In this document: positions 18,244 to 27,142 of the stretch, in pieces | Numbering within the stretch: the first letter of the stretch is position 1 | Layout: each line of letters begins with the position of its first letter | Assembly (NCBI RefSeq): GCF_949769195.1 | Contig: NZ_OX458333.1 | Location: forward strand, 1,116,001-1,180,000 | Source of the DNA: Methylocaldum szegediense | GTDB lineage: Bacteria > Pseudomonadota > Gammaproteobacteria > Methylococcales > Methylococcaceae | DNA length: 64,000 nt | Direction: 5' to 3' | The notes under the pieces: model-generated | Seen by the model: the letters and a program-made list of their open reading frames with translations, nothing else | Databases searched by the model: none | What the model was told of the DNA's origin: nothing | Made by a program: the position numbers and the translations under genes

Positions 18244-21200
18244 CTAATAAAAATCCCGGCAGGGCACACTCAAGTCGCCCAGCCACCGGCTTAAGTCTGC
18301 CAGTCTCTTGGCTACGAGGTGCAACACGCCGTCTTCTTCCTGCACCGTACCGTGCACGGCGAGCAATCCCGCTTGCAGAGCGATGTGGCGCTGGCGCTGG
18401 ACCAGGCTGGGCCAGACGATGACGTTGGTTTGGCCGGTTTCGTCTTCGAGGGTGAGAAAGACGACGCCGGAGGCAGTCATTGGGCGTTGCCGGCAGACCA
18501 CGAGACCGGCGGTGCGCGCGAAGCTTCCGTTGCCCAGTGTCCGGAGTTCCTGAGCGCTGAGCAGGCGCCGGGCGGCGAGCCGGGAACGGAGCAGGGTCAA
18601 GGGATGACGACGCAGGGTGAGTCCGGTGGATGCGTAATCGGCGACGATGTTTTCGCCCTCGCGGGGCGGACGCAGCAGAGGCTCGCCTTCTTCGAAGACC
18701 GGCTGGCCGAACAGCGGGGTAGGGCGCTGTTGCGCGCTCACGTCCCAGAACGCGCGATGCCTGTGGCCGGCGAGCCCGTGCAAGGCGTCGGCGGCCGCCA
18801 GTGCTTGGGCGTCTCGGCGGTCGAGCTTTGCGCGGGCGATCAGATCGGCGGCATCGACAAAGGGCTTCTCCCGCCGTGCGGCGACAACGGCTTCCGCACC
18901 CTGTCGCGACAACCCTTTCACCAGCCGCAGGCCAAGCCGTAGGGCGGGCGGTTCCGAGGGCGGTCCTTCGAGAGTGCAATCGTAATCGCTGTACCGGACG
19001 TCGACTGGGCGGACGTCGACCCCGTGTCGGCGCGCATCCTGAACCAGTTGGGCAGGGGGGTAAAAGCCCATGGGCTGGCTGTTGAGCAGCGCGCAGGTGA
19101 ATGCTGCAGGATGATGGCATTTCAGCCAGGCCGAAACATACACCAGCAAAGCGAAGCTGGCGGAATGCGATTCCGGAAAGCCGTATTCGCCGAATCCCTT
19201 GATTTGCCGGTAGATCTGTTCCGCGAACTCGGCGCTGTAGCCGCGTTCGCGCATACCTTCGATCAGGCGCCTTTCGAATTTCTCCAAGCCGCCGCGCCGG
19301 TGCCAGGCCGCCATAGCGCGGCGGAGCTGATCCGCTTCGCCGGCGCTGAAACCGGCGGCCACCATGGCGATTTGCATCACCTGTTCCTGGAAAATGGGGA
19401 CGCCGAGGGTGCGCTTGAGCACTTTTTCCACCTCGGGGCCTGGATAGGTAACCGGTTCCCGTCCGCTTCGACGCGCGAGATAAGGATGAACCATGTCGCC
19501 CTGAATGGGACCGGGGCGCACGATCGCCACCTGGATGACCAGGTCGTAGTAGTTCTCGGGTTTCAGGCGGGGCAGCATGGCCATTTGGGCGCGGGATTCC
19601 ACCTGGAACACACCGATGCTGTCGGCCCGTTGCAGCATGGCATAGACCGCCGGATCTTCCGCCGGAATACGATCCAGGGTCAGCACTTCGCTGCGCCGAT
19701 CGCTCACATAGGTGAGCGCCTTGCGGATGGCGGTCAGCATGCCTAAGGCGAGGACATCTACCTTGAGCAGGCCGAGCGCTTCCAGATCGTCCTTGTCCCA
19801 TTGAATCACGGTGCGCTCAGGCATTGCCGTGTTTTCGACCGGCACCAGGCGCGGCAAGGCGTCCGCCGCGATGACGAAGCCGCCGGTGTGTTGCGACAGA
19901 TGACGCGGAAAACCGCGCAATTGGCCGACTAGTCCGGCGAGCAGGCGGAGTTTCGGATTCTTGGGATCGAAACCGGCGGCTTGTAGGCGTTCGGTGTCCA
20001 AATCGTCGCCGCTTAGGAAATGGGCGGCTCCGGCCAGATGGTCGACTTGCTCGCGACTGAAGCCCAGCGCCTTGGCCACGTCGCGCACGGCGCTGCGGCC
20101 GCGGTAGGTGATGACGCTGGCGGCTAGAGCCGCGCGTTGCCGGCCGTATTTACGGTAGATGTACTGGATGACTTCCTCGCGCCGCTCGTGCTCGAAATCC
20201 ACGTCAATGTCGGGCGGTTCGTTCCGCTCGCGGGAGATGAAGCGCTCGAACAAAAGATCGAGGCGCCCCGGATCAACTTCGGTAATGCCTAAGCAATAGC
20301 ACACCGCCGAGTTGGCGGCCGAACCTCGACCCTGGCACAGAATACCCCGCTCGCGGGCGAAGCGGACGATGTCGTGTATGGTGAGGAAATAGGGCTCGTA
20401 GGCGAGATCGGCGATTAAAACCAGTTCATGCTCGATTTGCCGTCGTACCTTGTCGGGAGCGCCGTCCGGCCAACGGCGCCGAAGACCTTCCTCGGTTAAA
20501 TGACGCAGCCAGCTCGTCGGCGTATGGCCTTCCGGCACCAGTTCGGCAGGATATTCATAGCGGAGTTCGTCGAGCGAGAACCGGCAGCGTTCGGCGATGC
20601 GCACGGTTTCCGCCAGAAGTTCCGGGGGATAGAGCCGGGCCAGGCGGGACAGAGGGCGGAGATAGCGCTCGCCGTTCGGGAATAGCGCGTATCCAAGTTC
20701 GGAAAGCGGCCTGTTTAGGCGAATCGCAGTCAGTGTGTCTTGCAGAGGCCGCCGTTCCGGATCGTGCATGTGGACATCGTTGCAGGCGACCAGGGGTAGC
20801 CCGAGTTCGCTGCCGAGCCGGCAAAGACGATTCAGCCGTTTCCGGTCGGCTCCGCTCATAAACAGCTCCACTCCGATCCAGAGCCGGTCGTAAAAACGCT
20901 CCTTGAGCCAGAGTCCTGGCTCCGACTCTGGCGTTTCGTCCGGCAGCCACAACGCCAGACAATGGTCCAGGGAGTGCCGTTCGAGTGAGCTGCGATCCAG
21001 CCGGTAACGGCCTTTGGGCGCGTCCATCCGGGCTGCGGTGATGAGGCCGGAAAGCTGAGCGTAGCCTTCCCGGTCGGTGGCCAGCAGTACCAGCTTGAGT
21101 CCGTCTTCTAGCCGGAATTCGCTGCCGATGATCAGCTTCAAGTCATGACGGCGCGCCTCCAAATGAGCTTTCACCACCCCGGCTAGGGAACATTCGTCGG

Positions 21201-21345
21201 TTAGGGCCAGCGCGGCATAGCCGAGGCGGGCTGCCGTTTCGACTAGTTCTTCCGGGTGTGAGGCGCCGCGCAGGAAACTGTAATTGCTGAGGCAATGGAG
21301 TTCGGCGAATCGAAGAGCATGATCGAAAGCGGTGTTCCGATTCAT
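18244..21345 (-). CDS. dnaE2: DnaE2/ImuC, error-prone DNA polymerase III alpha
   Basis: A 1,033-residue C-family polymerase of the DnaE2 type used in damage-induced mutagenesis. It shows a PHP domain at the N-terminus (FAELHCLSNYSFLRGASHPEELVETA), polymerase blocks CQGRGSAANSAVCYCLGITEVDP and FERFISRERNEPPDIDVDFEHERREEVIQYIYRKYGR (catalytic Asp in PDIDVDF), helix-hairpin-helix elements and a C-terminal OB fold (RTAGLVVCRQRPMTASGVVFLTLEDETG). Length (about 1,030) and lack of the beta-clamp tail of DnaE1 support DnaE2. It lies 105 bp downstream of imuB on the same strand. LexA control is usual for the family; I did not find a clear box. Confidence 0.95.
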   Translation of the reverse strand: MNRNTAFDHALRFAELHCLSNYSFLRGASHPEELVETAARLGYAALALTDECSLAGVVKAHLEARRHDLKLIIGSEFRLEDGLKLVLLATDREGYAQLSGLITAARMDAPKGRYRLDRSSLERHSLDHCLALWLPDETPESEPGLWLKERFYDRLWIGVELFMSGADRKRLNRLCRLGSELGLPLVACNDVHMHDPERRPLQDTLTAIRLNRPLSELGYALFPNGERYLRPLSRLARLYPPELLAETVRIAERCRFSLDELRYEYPAELVPEGHTPTSWLRHLTEEGLRRRWPDGAPDKVRRQIEHELVLIADLAYEPYFLTIHDIVRFARERGILCQGRGSAANSAVCYCLGITEVDPGRLDLLFERFISRERNEPPDIDVDFEHERREEVIQYIYRKYGRQRAALAASVITYRGRSAVRDVAKALGFSREQVDHLAGAAHFLSGDDLDTERLQAAGFDPKNPKLRLLAGLVGQLRGFPRHLSQHTGGFVIAADALPRLVPVENTAMPERTVIQWDKDDLEALGLLKVDVLALGMLTAIRKALTYVSDRRSEVLTLDRIPAEDPAVYAMLQRADSIGVFQVESRAQMAMLPRLKPENYYDLVIQVAIVRPGPIQGDMVHPYLARRSGREPVTYPGPEVEKVLKRTLGVPIFQEQVMQIAMVAAGFSAGEADQLRRAMAAWHRRGGLEKFERRLIEGMRERGYSAEFAEQIYRQIKGFGEYGFPESHSASFALLVYVSAWLKCHHPAAFTCALLNSQPMGFYPPAQLVQDARRHGVDVRPVDVRYSDYDCTLEGPPSEPPALRLGLRLVKGLSRQGAEAVVAARREKPFVDAADLIARAKLDRRDAQALAAADALHGLAGHRHRAFWDVSAQQRPTPLFGQPVFEEGEPLLRPPREGENIVADYASTGLTLRRHPLTLLRSRLAARRLLSAQELRTLGNGSFARTAGLVVCRQRPMTASGVVFLTLEDETGQTNVIVWPSLVQRQRHIALQAGLLAVHGTVQEEDGVLHLVAKRLADLSRWLGDLSVPCRDFY

Positions 21346-21450
21346 GGTCCGACATTGGGTAGGTTAGGCGAGAGGAGAGTCTTGTATGCGTGGATTGCCT
21401 CGTGGCAGCGCCGACGATGGGATTCGCTACGCTCTTCCCATCCTACAGCT

Positions 21451-22935
21451 TTAGGCGAAAAGGCCATGGAGATACCATTCGCCATCTCCATCGAGGTCTT
21501 GGTATATCCAGGCACGGGCACCCTCCGGGCTCACCGCTACGCAATAATCCCGCCGGATCGGAGCGCCGTCCCACCAGCCGCTTTCGATGCGCTCCCGCTC
21601 CGGCAACAACCGATAACGGCTCGGATCGCAGGGTTGCGGTTCGGGCAGCAGCCATAAGGGCCTACGGCCTTTGCCCAAAGCGAAGCCGATGGGCGATTCG
21701 TTCCATTCCCAGGCGTATTCAGGGCGGTGATCGGCCGCGGTACCCAAGAAGCGCAAGGCATTGCGCCCTAGGCGCTGCTGCAATTGTTCCAGCAAGGGTT
21801 CCCAATCCAGGGCGCCCGGCGTATCGGCGGCGAATAAGTCGGTTTCGTGCGCCCGATAGGGTTGCAGCGAGTCGCAGCGGAGGCTAAGGGCGGTGACGGC
21901 GGCGGGCAGTGGCGTTCGTTCCAGCCGCTCGTTCAGCAACATCGAAATCCGCTCGGGATCGCGGCTGGCATAGCGAAGCTTAAGCTCCAGGCGCGTGGCT
22001 GGCCGGCGGAAGTGGGACAGCTTCAGTTCTAGCCGATCGGTGGCAGCGTCATGCCGGCGCAGAAAGGTAGCCAAGTCTTCCAGCAGAACCGCGCACACGG
22101 GCCGCAGGTGAGCCAGGTTCTCGGTTTCCGTTACAAGTTCCTGATGGGCTTCAAAAACAGGCGACGACTTGAAGAGCCGAGGGATTTCCTTTTCCCGCCC
22201 CGCGGCCCGGTCGAGTTGGCGCAACACGGCCAGGCCATAACGCCGGGCCAGGCCGTCCCGCGGCAAGCGCCAGAGATCGCGCAGGGTATGAAGACCGGCT
22301 TTGGCAAGCCGATTCACGGTATCCTGCTCCAAAGGTAAACGAGCGATGGCCAGATCGCCGAGTCTGGAACGCAACGCTGTCGACTCCTCCAGCGCCCGCT
22401 CCAGACCGGAGGATGCCATGAGCCAGGCGGGGAAGGGCGCCGGTGCTGCCGCGAGAACGGCGCGATGACCTAGAGCTTCGAGTTTGGCCCGCAGCCGCTG
22501 TATCAAGGATTCCAGCCCACCGAACAGGGTTAGGCTGCCGCGGATTTCGAGGAGCAGGGCAGCCGGATAGTCGAGGCTTACCCAGGGCGTAAAGCCGAGC
22601 CCGATTTCCGCCAGCTTTTCCAGCGTCTCACGCTCCATCCGTTCGTCGCGGCGATACAAGCGCAAATCGGCGCATAAAGCCAAGGCTGCATTCGTAGGCA
22701 AACCAGGACGGACGCAGAACTTTTCAGCCGCGGTGGTGGCAGCGTAAATCAAGGAACGCCCGCCGCTGTCTACCCATACGGCAGCAGGGCGGTCATCCTC
22801 GAGTCTGAAGATCTCCAGCGGTAAATGCGGCAGATAACAGCACAGCCAAAGCGCCGTGGGTGCTGAATGCGCGGTGCCCGAGGTTTGTGCCGTCGGTGGC
22901 GTAGGCGGAATCGCCGGAAAAGCGTGCAAAGCCAT
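21451..22935 (-). CDS. imuB: ImuB, Y-family polymerase-like mutagenesis protein
   Basis: A 494-residue protein starting MALHAFPAIPPTPPTAQ, with a proline/threonine-rich leader. The Y-family-like core begins ALWLCCYLPHLPLEIFRLEDDRPAAVWVDSGGRSLIYAA. The catalytic acidic residues of true Y polymerases are not apparent at the usual places, as expected for ImuB, which is an inactive scaffold linking DnaE2 to the beta clamp. Later segments include GFTPWVSLDYPAALLLEIRGSLTLFGG, LGDLAIARLPLEQDTVNRLAKAGLHTLRDLWRLPRDGLARRYG and the C-terminal RRDYCVAVSPEGARAWIYQDLDG. imuA, usually the first gene of the cassette, is not found upstream. Confidence 0.92.
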   Translation of the reverse strand: MALHAFPAIPPTPPTAQTSGTAHSAPTALWLCCYLPHLPLEIFRLEDDRPAAVWVDSGGRSLIYAATTAAEKFCVRPGLPTNAALALCADLRLYRRDERMERETLEKLAEIGLGFTPWVSLDYPAALLLEIRGSLTLFGGLESLIQRLRAKLEALGHRAVLAAAPAPFPAWLMASSGLERALEESTALRSRLGDLAIARLPLEQDTVNRLAKAGLHTLRDLWRLPRDGLARRYGLAVLRQLDRAAGREKEIPRLFKSSPVFEAHQELVTETENLAHLRPVCAVLLEDLATFLRRHDAATDRLELKLSHFRRPATRLELKLRYASRDPERISMLLNERLERTPLPAAVTALSLRCDSLQPYRAHETDLFAADTPGALDWEPLLEQLQQRLGRNALRFLGTAADHRPEYAWEWNESPIGFALGKGRRPLWLLPEPQPCDPSRYRLLPERERIESGWWDGAPIRRDYCVAVSPEGARAWIYQDLDGDGEWYLHGLFA

Positions 22936-23030
22936 GGGTCGTTCCAGTGTTTATGGGAGTTTCTGCAGCGCGGTGGCATCGGACTATCCGGAAAGACGCA
23001 ATCCAAGGCATAGCCGTGGGGATCCATTTA

Positions 23031-23147
23031 GAGCCTATCCCAATAGGCCGTTCGCCCTGAGCCCTTCGACCTAGCTCAGGACAGGCCCTTCGACCTAGCT
23101 CAAGACAGGCTTGTCGAAGGGTTTCTTAAGCCCATTGGGATAGGCTC
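23031..23147. repeat. MITE-like element with GAGCCTATCCCAAT termini
   Basis: GAGCCTATCCCAATA at 23031 and its complement ATTGGGATAGGCTC ending at 23147 bound 117 bp that contain three CCCTTCGAC/CTCAGGACAG units. The ends look like those of a non-autonomous mobile element. The following stretch to 23350 shows no gene. Confidence 0.6.
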
Positions 23148-23352
23148 CTAGCGTCTATCCTGACAGACCTAGAACGAGGTCCTACTGGCGCTCTAGTCCT
23201 GCTGAAATTTTGGCTCGTTTTGCGGGACGGATCAAAGGGCAAAAAACGGCCGACGAGTCAAATGATCGGGTAGTCTAGCGGTCGCCACAGAGACATCACT
23301 GAATATGAAGTCTAGGCGAAAGGGTATTTGGTGTCTCGGGAGATTTGGAAAG

Positions 23353-23379
23353 GATGCGCCTCACGAAGTGAGGCGCATC
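23353..23379 (-). terminator. Hairpin downstream of the PEP-CTERM gene
   Basis: GATGCGCCTCAC / GTGAGGCGCATC is a perfect 12-bp stem with a 3-nt loop, 90 bp beyond the stop of the PEP-CTERM gene on the minus strand. The following CTTTCC tract is only mildly T-rich. Confidence 0.5.
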
Positions 23380-23469
23380 AAGTATAACCATGCTTCGCTT
23401 TCGCTCAGCACACGCACCGCGACTGGCCATAAATCGTCGCGTAGTACCTCGGATCCTTAGTAGAGGCAA

Positions 23470-24201
23470 TTACTGAGCAAAGCGCTTAGCGGATTTCAAG
23501 TTCCGCGCAACACCGATGCCGGCAAGACCAATACCCATCAGCGTCAAGGTAGCAGGTTCGGGAACTTGTTGAATAATTTTTTGCCCGCGTATCTCGAACA
23601 GCTGGTCCGGTAGGCTTTGCGGTCCAGGAGCGCAATCTGTTTTGGTGGTCCAAGTGGTACAGCCTGTGAGAAAACCATTTCCTGGATTCTGCCAGACGGC
23701 TGCAAAACCGGTTTGTACCGTTCGGGATCCCCAATACCACTGCCCGCCATCGTAATCTAAAACTACAACCACGCTCAACCACCACGTGCCCGAATCAAGT
23801 TCAACCGGAATGCTTAGCGTGATAGTCAACTCACCTGGGTCTCCTTCGGTAAACTGCTGGTTCAGAAAACTGGCGTAGAGCGCTCCCGGCTTTCCGGAAT
23901 CATCCTGATAAAAGGTCACGTTGACTGCAGCTCCGGCTGCCAATAAGGAAGAATGGGGAGATCCACTTAGGCTGCCCGGTATATACAGCTCTTCGATCTT
24001 CCATGTTTCACCGGTAATGACGAAATCATCTGCCGCCATGGTATTTAAGTTTGAACGGGGTATCTCGAATTCCTGCGAGGTAATGCCAGATGAGGAGGGA
24101 TTATCAAGTTGACTGTAAAGGACTGCCGCATGACTTGGAGCTGTACTCGCCGCCAATAATATAAAAGCAAGGAAGATATCAATAAAACTACTTTTGTTCA
24201 T
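23470..24201 (-). CDS. PEP-CTERM sorting domain protein
   Basis: A 243-residue exported protein. It has a signal peptide (FIDIFLAFILLAASTAPSHA, about residues 6-25), a beta-rich passenger domain with Thr, Ser and aromatic residues (DDFVITGETWKIEELYIPGSL, VELDSGTWWLSVVVVLDYDGGQWYWG), and a C-terminal sorting tag: VPEPATLTLMG, a short membrane helix, then a basic tail (NLKSAKRFAQ). In bacteria with an exosortase such proteins are cut at the PEP motif and often linked to exopolysaccharide. No exosortase lies in the window. AGGG precedes the ATG. An IS481 copy ends 37 bp upstream of the start, so the native promoter has been displaced. Confidence 0.9.
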   Translation of the reverse strand: MNKSSFIDIFLAFILLAASTAPSHAAVLYSQLDNPSSSGITSQEFEIPRSNLNTMAADDFVITGETWKIEELYIPGSLSGSPHSSLLAAGAAVNVTFYQDDSGKPGALYASFLNQQFTEGDPGELTITLSIPVELDSGTWWLSVVVVLDYDGGQWYWGSRTVQTGFAAVWQNPGNGFLTGCTTWTTKTDCAPGPQSLPDQLFEIRGQKIIQQVPEPATLTLMGIGLAGIGVARNLKSAKRFAQ

Positions 24202-24233
24202 TGTAATTACCCTGTAGATATTTATATTATTAG

Positions 24234-25199
24234 CTAATTGTTATGTCCCGAATGATTGTAAACCTTCTTGTGAAAAAGATGAGGATGGGACAGTTGCCAG
24301 TTTTTGAGAGCCTGGATCGGGGTGAGATGGCCTAAGGCCTTTTGGGGAATGTGATGATTGTACAGCTCGACATAGCGGTGCAGGGTGGTGTCCAGATCGG
24401 CGGTTGAATCGAAGTGATGGGTTTGCAACACCTCCTCGATGCGGCCATTGAAGCGTTCCACCAGGCCATTCGTTTGGGGCCGGCCCGGCGGAATCAGGCG
24501 ATGTTCGATGCCTTGTTCAGTACAGAGGCGGTCAAACTCATGCGTCCCCGAGGGCTGCCGAGTTCGGGTCAGGAAACGGTCGGTAAACTCCGAGCCGTTG
24601 TCGGTCAGGCATTTCTGGATGCGGAAAGGCGCGGCCTGAATCACCGCTTTGAGGAAGTCCTTTGCGCTTAAGGCGGTGCGGTTGGGCTTGAGGGCGACAT
24701 AGACCCAGCGGGTGGCGCGGTCGATGGCGACGAACAGGTATCGGCGGGGTTCGCCGTCGATGGCGGGCAAGTACTTAACATCCAGGTGAAGGAAGCCGGG
24801 CTCATAGGCCTTGAAGGGTTTGACCTTCGCCTTCTCTGTAGGCGGAAGCAGGGTCTTGAGGGACGCCACCCCGTGGCGGCGCAGGCAGCGGTCTAGCCCG
24901 GAACGGGACACGGCGGGATTGAGAAATTCCCGGGTCACGGCCAGGAGATCATCCAAGGGGAGGAGCAGAGCTTGGCGGAGGTAGACCACGATGGCTTCCT
25001 GGGCGGGCGTGAGCGTGGTTCTGAGGGTGTGGGGCCGGTGTGAGGCATCTTCGACCGAGGATCGGTGTTTCCACTTGCGGACGGTCGTTCGGCTAATGCC
25101 ATGCTTTTGGGCCAAGGCGCGCTCGCTCAACGTGGACGCTTGAATGGCCTGCCGAACGGCCGGGGTGGTACGGGCGTTCTTATGAAGACGAATCTGCAT
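24234..25199 (-). CDS. IS481-family transposase, copy 1
   Basis: A 321-residue DDE transposase from the ATG at 25199 (MQIRLHKNARTTP), which follows GTGAGG at 9-nt spacing; an in-frame GTG lies five codons earlier. An N-terminal helix-turn-helix (ALAQKHGISRTTVRKWKHR) is followed by the rve integrase core with Asp140 (LHLDVKYLP), Asp200 (LTDNGSEF) and Glu248 (NGLVERFNGRIEE). The frame has no stop inside the element. It runs through the left end and stops in the host target duplication, giving a C-terminus of GHNN. Confidence 0.95.
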   Translation of the reverse strand: MQIRLHKNARTTPAVRQAIQASTLSERALAQKHGISRTTVRKWKHRSSVEDASHRPHTLRTTLTPAQEAIVVYLRQALLLPLDDLLAVTREFLNPAVSRSGLDRCLRRHGVASLKTLLPPTEKAKVKPFKAYEPGFLHLDVKYLPAIDGEPRRYLFVAIDRATRWVYVALKPNRTALSAKDFLKAVIQAAPFRIQKCLTDNGSEFTDRFLTRTRQPSGTHEFDRLCTEQGIEHRLIPPGRPQTNGLVERFNGRIEEVLQTHHFDSTADLDTTLHRYVELYNHHIPQKALGHLTPIQALKNWQLSHPHLFHKKVYNHSGHNN

Positions 25200-25303
25200 G
25201 GAGAGAAACCTCACTTGGACGAACCGAATATCTCCTGGAGAAGGCTCCGGGCTTCGAACAGAGCATAACTCCTTCTGGGTAAATAATCATACGGGACGTG
25301 ACA
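24239..25303 (-). mobile_element. IS481-family insertion sequence, copy 1 (1,065 bp)
   Basis: The terminal inverted repeats TGTTATGTCCCGAATGATTG (left) and the complement of CATACGGGACGTGACA (right) bound the element. GCTAAT occurs directly outside both ends (24233-24238 and 25304-25309), a 6-bp target duplication. Copies 2 (41560-42624) and 3 (58078-59142) have the same length and nearly the same sequence. This copy has the most changed left end (TGTTATG against TGTCATG). Confidence 0.95.
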
Positions 25304-25309
25304 GCTAAT

Positions 25310-25638
25310 CAACAGGAGCTACCCGCTGGTTTGCCCCCATGCATTATTGAGATAAAGCAATATATGTGCCAAATAAGAAGATATATTTAAAACAAAAAGA
25401 TATGATTGAATCCTCTTGCGATTCAACACGGATTGTAAAATTTTCTGACATCAGCTTTCGGAAATATTTCGGATTGTACGATACAGCGATGAATGCCCGT
25501 TCTTCGCCTGTTGAAGGCGGTTCGATACTCGCGAAAAATTAAGTCAGCCTTTCAGAAAGATGGGAAAGGGAGAAGGAATTTTCAAAAGCCGTTCTCGCAA
25601 TGTGGAGCGCCGTGAGTGGCAAATAAAATCGCTTTTAG
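25310..25638. other. Non-coding stretch between IS481 copy 1 and the CRISPR ancillary genes
   Basis: AT-rich DNA with no supported gene. A small inverted repeat (TTGAATC / GATTCAA, about 25407-25427) is present. The part after about 25555 may be the eroded upstream half of the transposase remnant that follows. Confidence 0.5.
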
Positions 25639-25803
25639 AGAGATTTCATCCACGACCAAAAGGTTTTACATGGTTATGTCGATTACGTTTACGAGATTCC
25701 GGTAAATCACGGATATATTCGGGCGGCTTTAAGCCAGCTTCACAGGTTGTTCCATCGAGATATTCGAAAGTTTTTTTACTCGAGCGACTTCCAGATTCAG
25801 TAG
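25639..25803 (+). pseudogene. Remnant of a REP-associated tyrosine transposase (RAYT)
   Basis: A 54-codon stop-to-stop frame reads RDFIHDQKVLHGYVDYVYE then IPVNHGYIRAALSQ and LFHRDIRKFFYSSDFQ. This resembles the C-terminal part of Y1/RAYT proteins, whose pattern is RDE-D--H-DYIHYNPVKHG followed by SSFHR and a YP-DW end. No start codon or HUH motif is present, so only a fragment remains. RAYTs mobilise REP palindromes, which are common in this window. The assignment rests on pattern recall only. Confidence 0.5.
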
Positions 25804-25884
25804 AGAAGTTATGTTGAGGTTATTTTATCGAGGGTGAAGACTTATTCAGAGTTTCCTGAACGGTAATGTAGGCGGAACAGAATA

Positions 25885-27042
25885 ATGAAGATTCATGTAG
25901 CGATTGTGTCCGATCAAACCCTGGCCAATCTCATCCCGGCGTTCATGGAACGACCGGATTTGGTTTATCTGGTCACTTCCCGCCAAATGGCCGAGCGAGG
26001 GCTCGATCAACGGCTCGCACGACTGCTGACACAAGACGCTATCGCCGTCGATATCCGGCCCGATGCGCCGGAAGTCGGCTTGGCCGCCATTCACGAATAC
26101 GCCTACGCACTCGCCGAGGCCATCGAAGAAAAGCACCCCGGTGCGAAAATCGTTCTAAACGCCACTGGAGGCACCAAGTTAATGGCGTTCGGCTTCGTCG
26201 ATGCTTTTCGGGACATCGGTGCGCGGATCATCTATACCGACACGGCCCACCGCCGTATCGAATGCTTGCCCGCTTCCAAGGACTCGCTGCTGCAGCCGGT
26301 GCCGATGGTGGATGTCTTGAACGTCCCGCGTTATCTCGCCGCTCAAGGCTTCCGCGTTTCCGGCGCAACCTCGGACGATCCGGAATGGTGCAAACGGGCT
26401 GCGGCACGGAAGCCGGCCTGTAAATACCTGGGGCAGAACGCCGCGGCGATTCAGGATTTCATCGGCGCGCTCAACGCTCTGGCCGACCGGGCGCTAGGAG
26501 GATGCGAAACGCTGATGGAACCGAGACAAGCCTTTTCGCGCGTACCGTGGGGAAGCTGGGCCGCCGCCTTGCACCAATTGGCCTCGGCTTCGCTGCTGCG
26601 CTGGCAAGAAGGTACCGCCGAAATCGAATTCCTGGACGACGAATCGGCTCGCTTTCTGCACGGCGGGTGGCTGGAAGAATTCGCTTGGCATGTGCTCAAG
26701 GACAACGGCGCTTATGACGTCCGTTTGGGCGTGACCGGCACCTGGGAATCCGGGCAAAACAGCAAGAACGAATTCGATGTACTGGCTACACAAGGAAACC
26801 AGCTGCTCTTTATAGAATGCAAGACGCTCCGCCATCGCAAGGAAAGCGACACCAACCTAGCCTACAAAGTGGACAGCCTGGGGCAGGATGCCCGCGGCCT
26901 GTTCGGCGCGACCTGGCTGATCACTGCGCGCGAACCTAGCCCGGTGCTGCACGAGCGCGCCAAACAGGCCCGCATCCGTATATTCGGCCCTAACGACTTG
27001 CCAAAACTGCGGGATCCTGTGCGCCGCTGGCTGGAGGGATGA
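25885..27042 (+). CDS. Card1/Can2-like CARF-PD-(D/E)XK nuclease (type III CRISPR ancillary)
   Basis: A 385-residue protein. The N-terminal CARF domain (about 1-140) shows MKIHVAIVSDQTLANLIPAF and the ligand-loop motif LNATGGTKLMAFG (about 91-103). A linker and helical region follow. The C-terminal restriction-like nuclease domain (about 255-385) shows GGWLEEFAWHVL (Glu264/265), KNEFDVLATQGN (Asp298) and FIECKT (Glu311, Lys313). This layout and size match Card1 and Can2, which bind cyclic tetra-adenylate made by Cas10 and then cut DNA and/or RNA. It leads the set with Csx16 and a CARF membrane protein, 1.6 kb before the CRISPR array. Cas10 itself is not in the window. Confidence 0.9.
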   Translation: MKIHVAIVSDQTLANLIPAFMERPDLVYLVTSRQMAERGLDQRLARLLTQDAIAVDIRPDAPEVGLAAIHEYAYALAEAIEEKHPGAKIVLNATGGTKLMAFGFVDAFRDIGARIIYTDTAHRRIECLPASKDSLLQPVPMVDVLNVPRYLAAQGFRVSGATSDDPEWCKRAAARKPACKYLGQNAAAIQDFIGALNALADRALGGCETLMEPRQAFSRVPWGSWAAALHQLASASLLRWQEGTAEIEFLDDESARFLHGGWLEEFAWHVLKDNGAYDVRLGVTGTWESGQNSKNEFDVLATQGNQLLFIECKTLRHRKESDTNLAYKVDSLGQDARGLFGATWLITAREPSPVLHERAKQARIRIFGPNDLPKLRDPVRRWLEG

Positions 27043-27142
27043 AAAACGGCACGCCCGCGCGGCAAGCTTGTCGGATGAGCCGGCATGTTAGAAAACCGAT
27101 AAAAACCGATATAAGAGATGTTCCGAACCCAAAGGGCGATCG

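Noticed and set aside
18194-19801. Long minus-strand frame of 535 codons inside dnaE2
   Set aside because: It is an alternate frame of a high-GC gene, extremely rich in Arg/Pro/Ala, and the dnaE2 frame shows all polymerase motifs.
22770-23027. Frame upstream of imuB as imuA
   Set aside because: No RecA/ImuA-like motif is present; the sequence overlaps the imuB start and repeat DNA.
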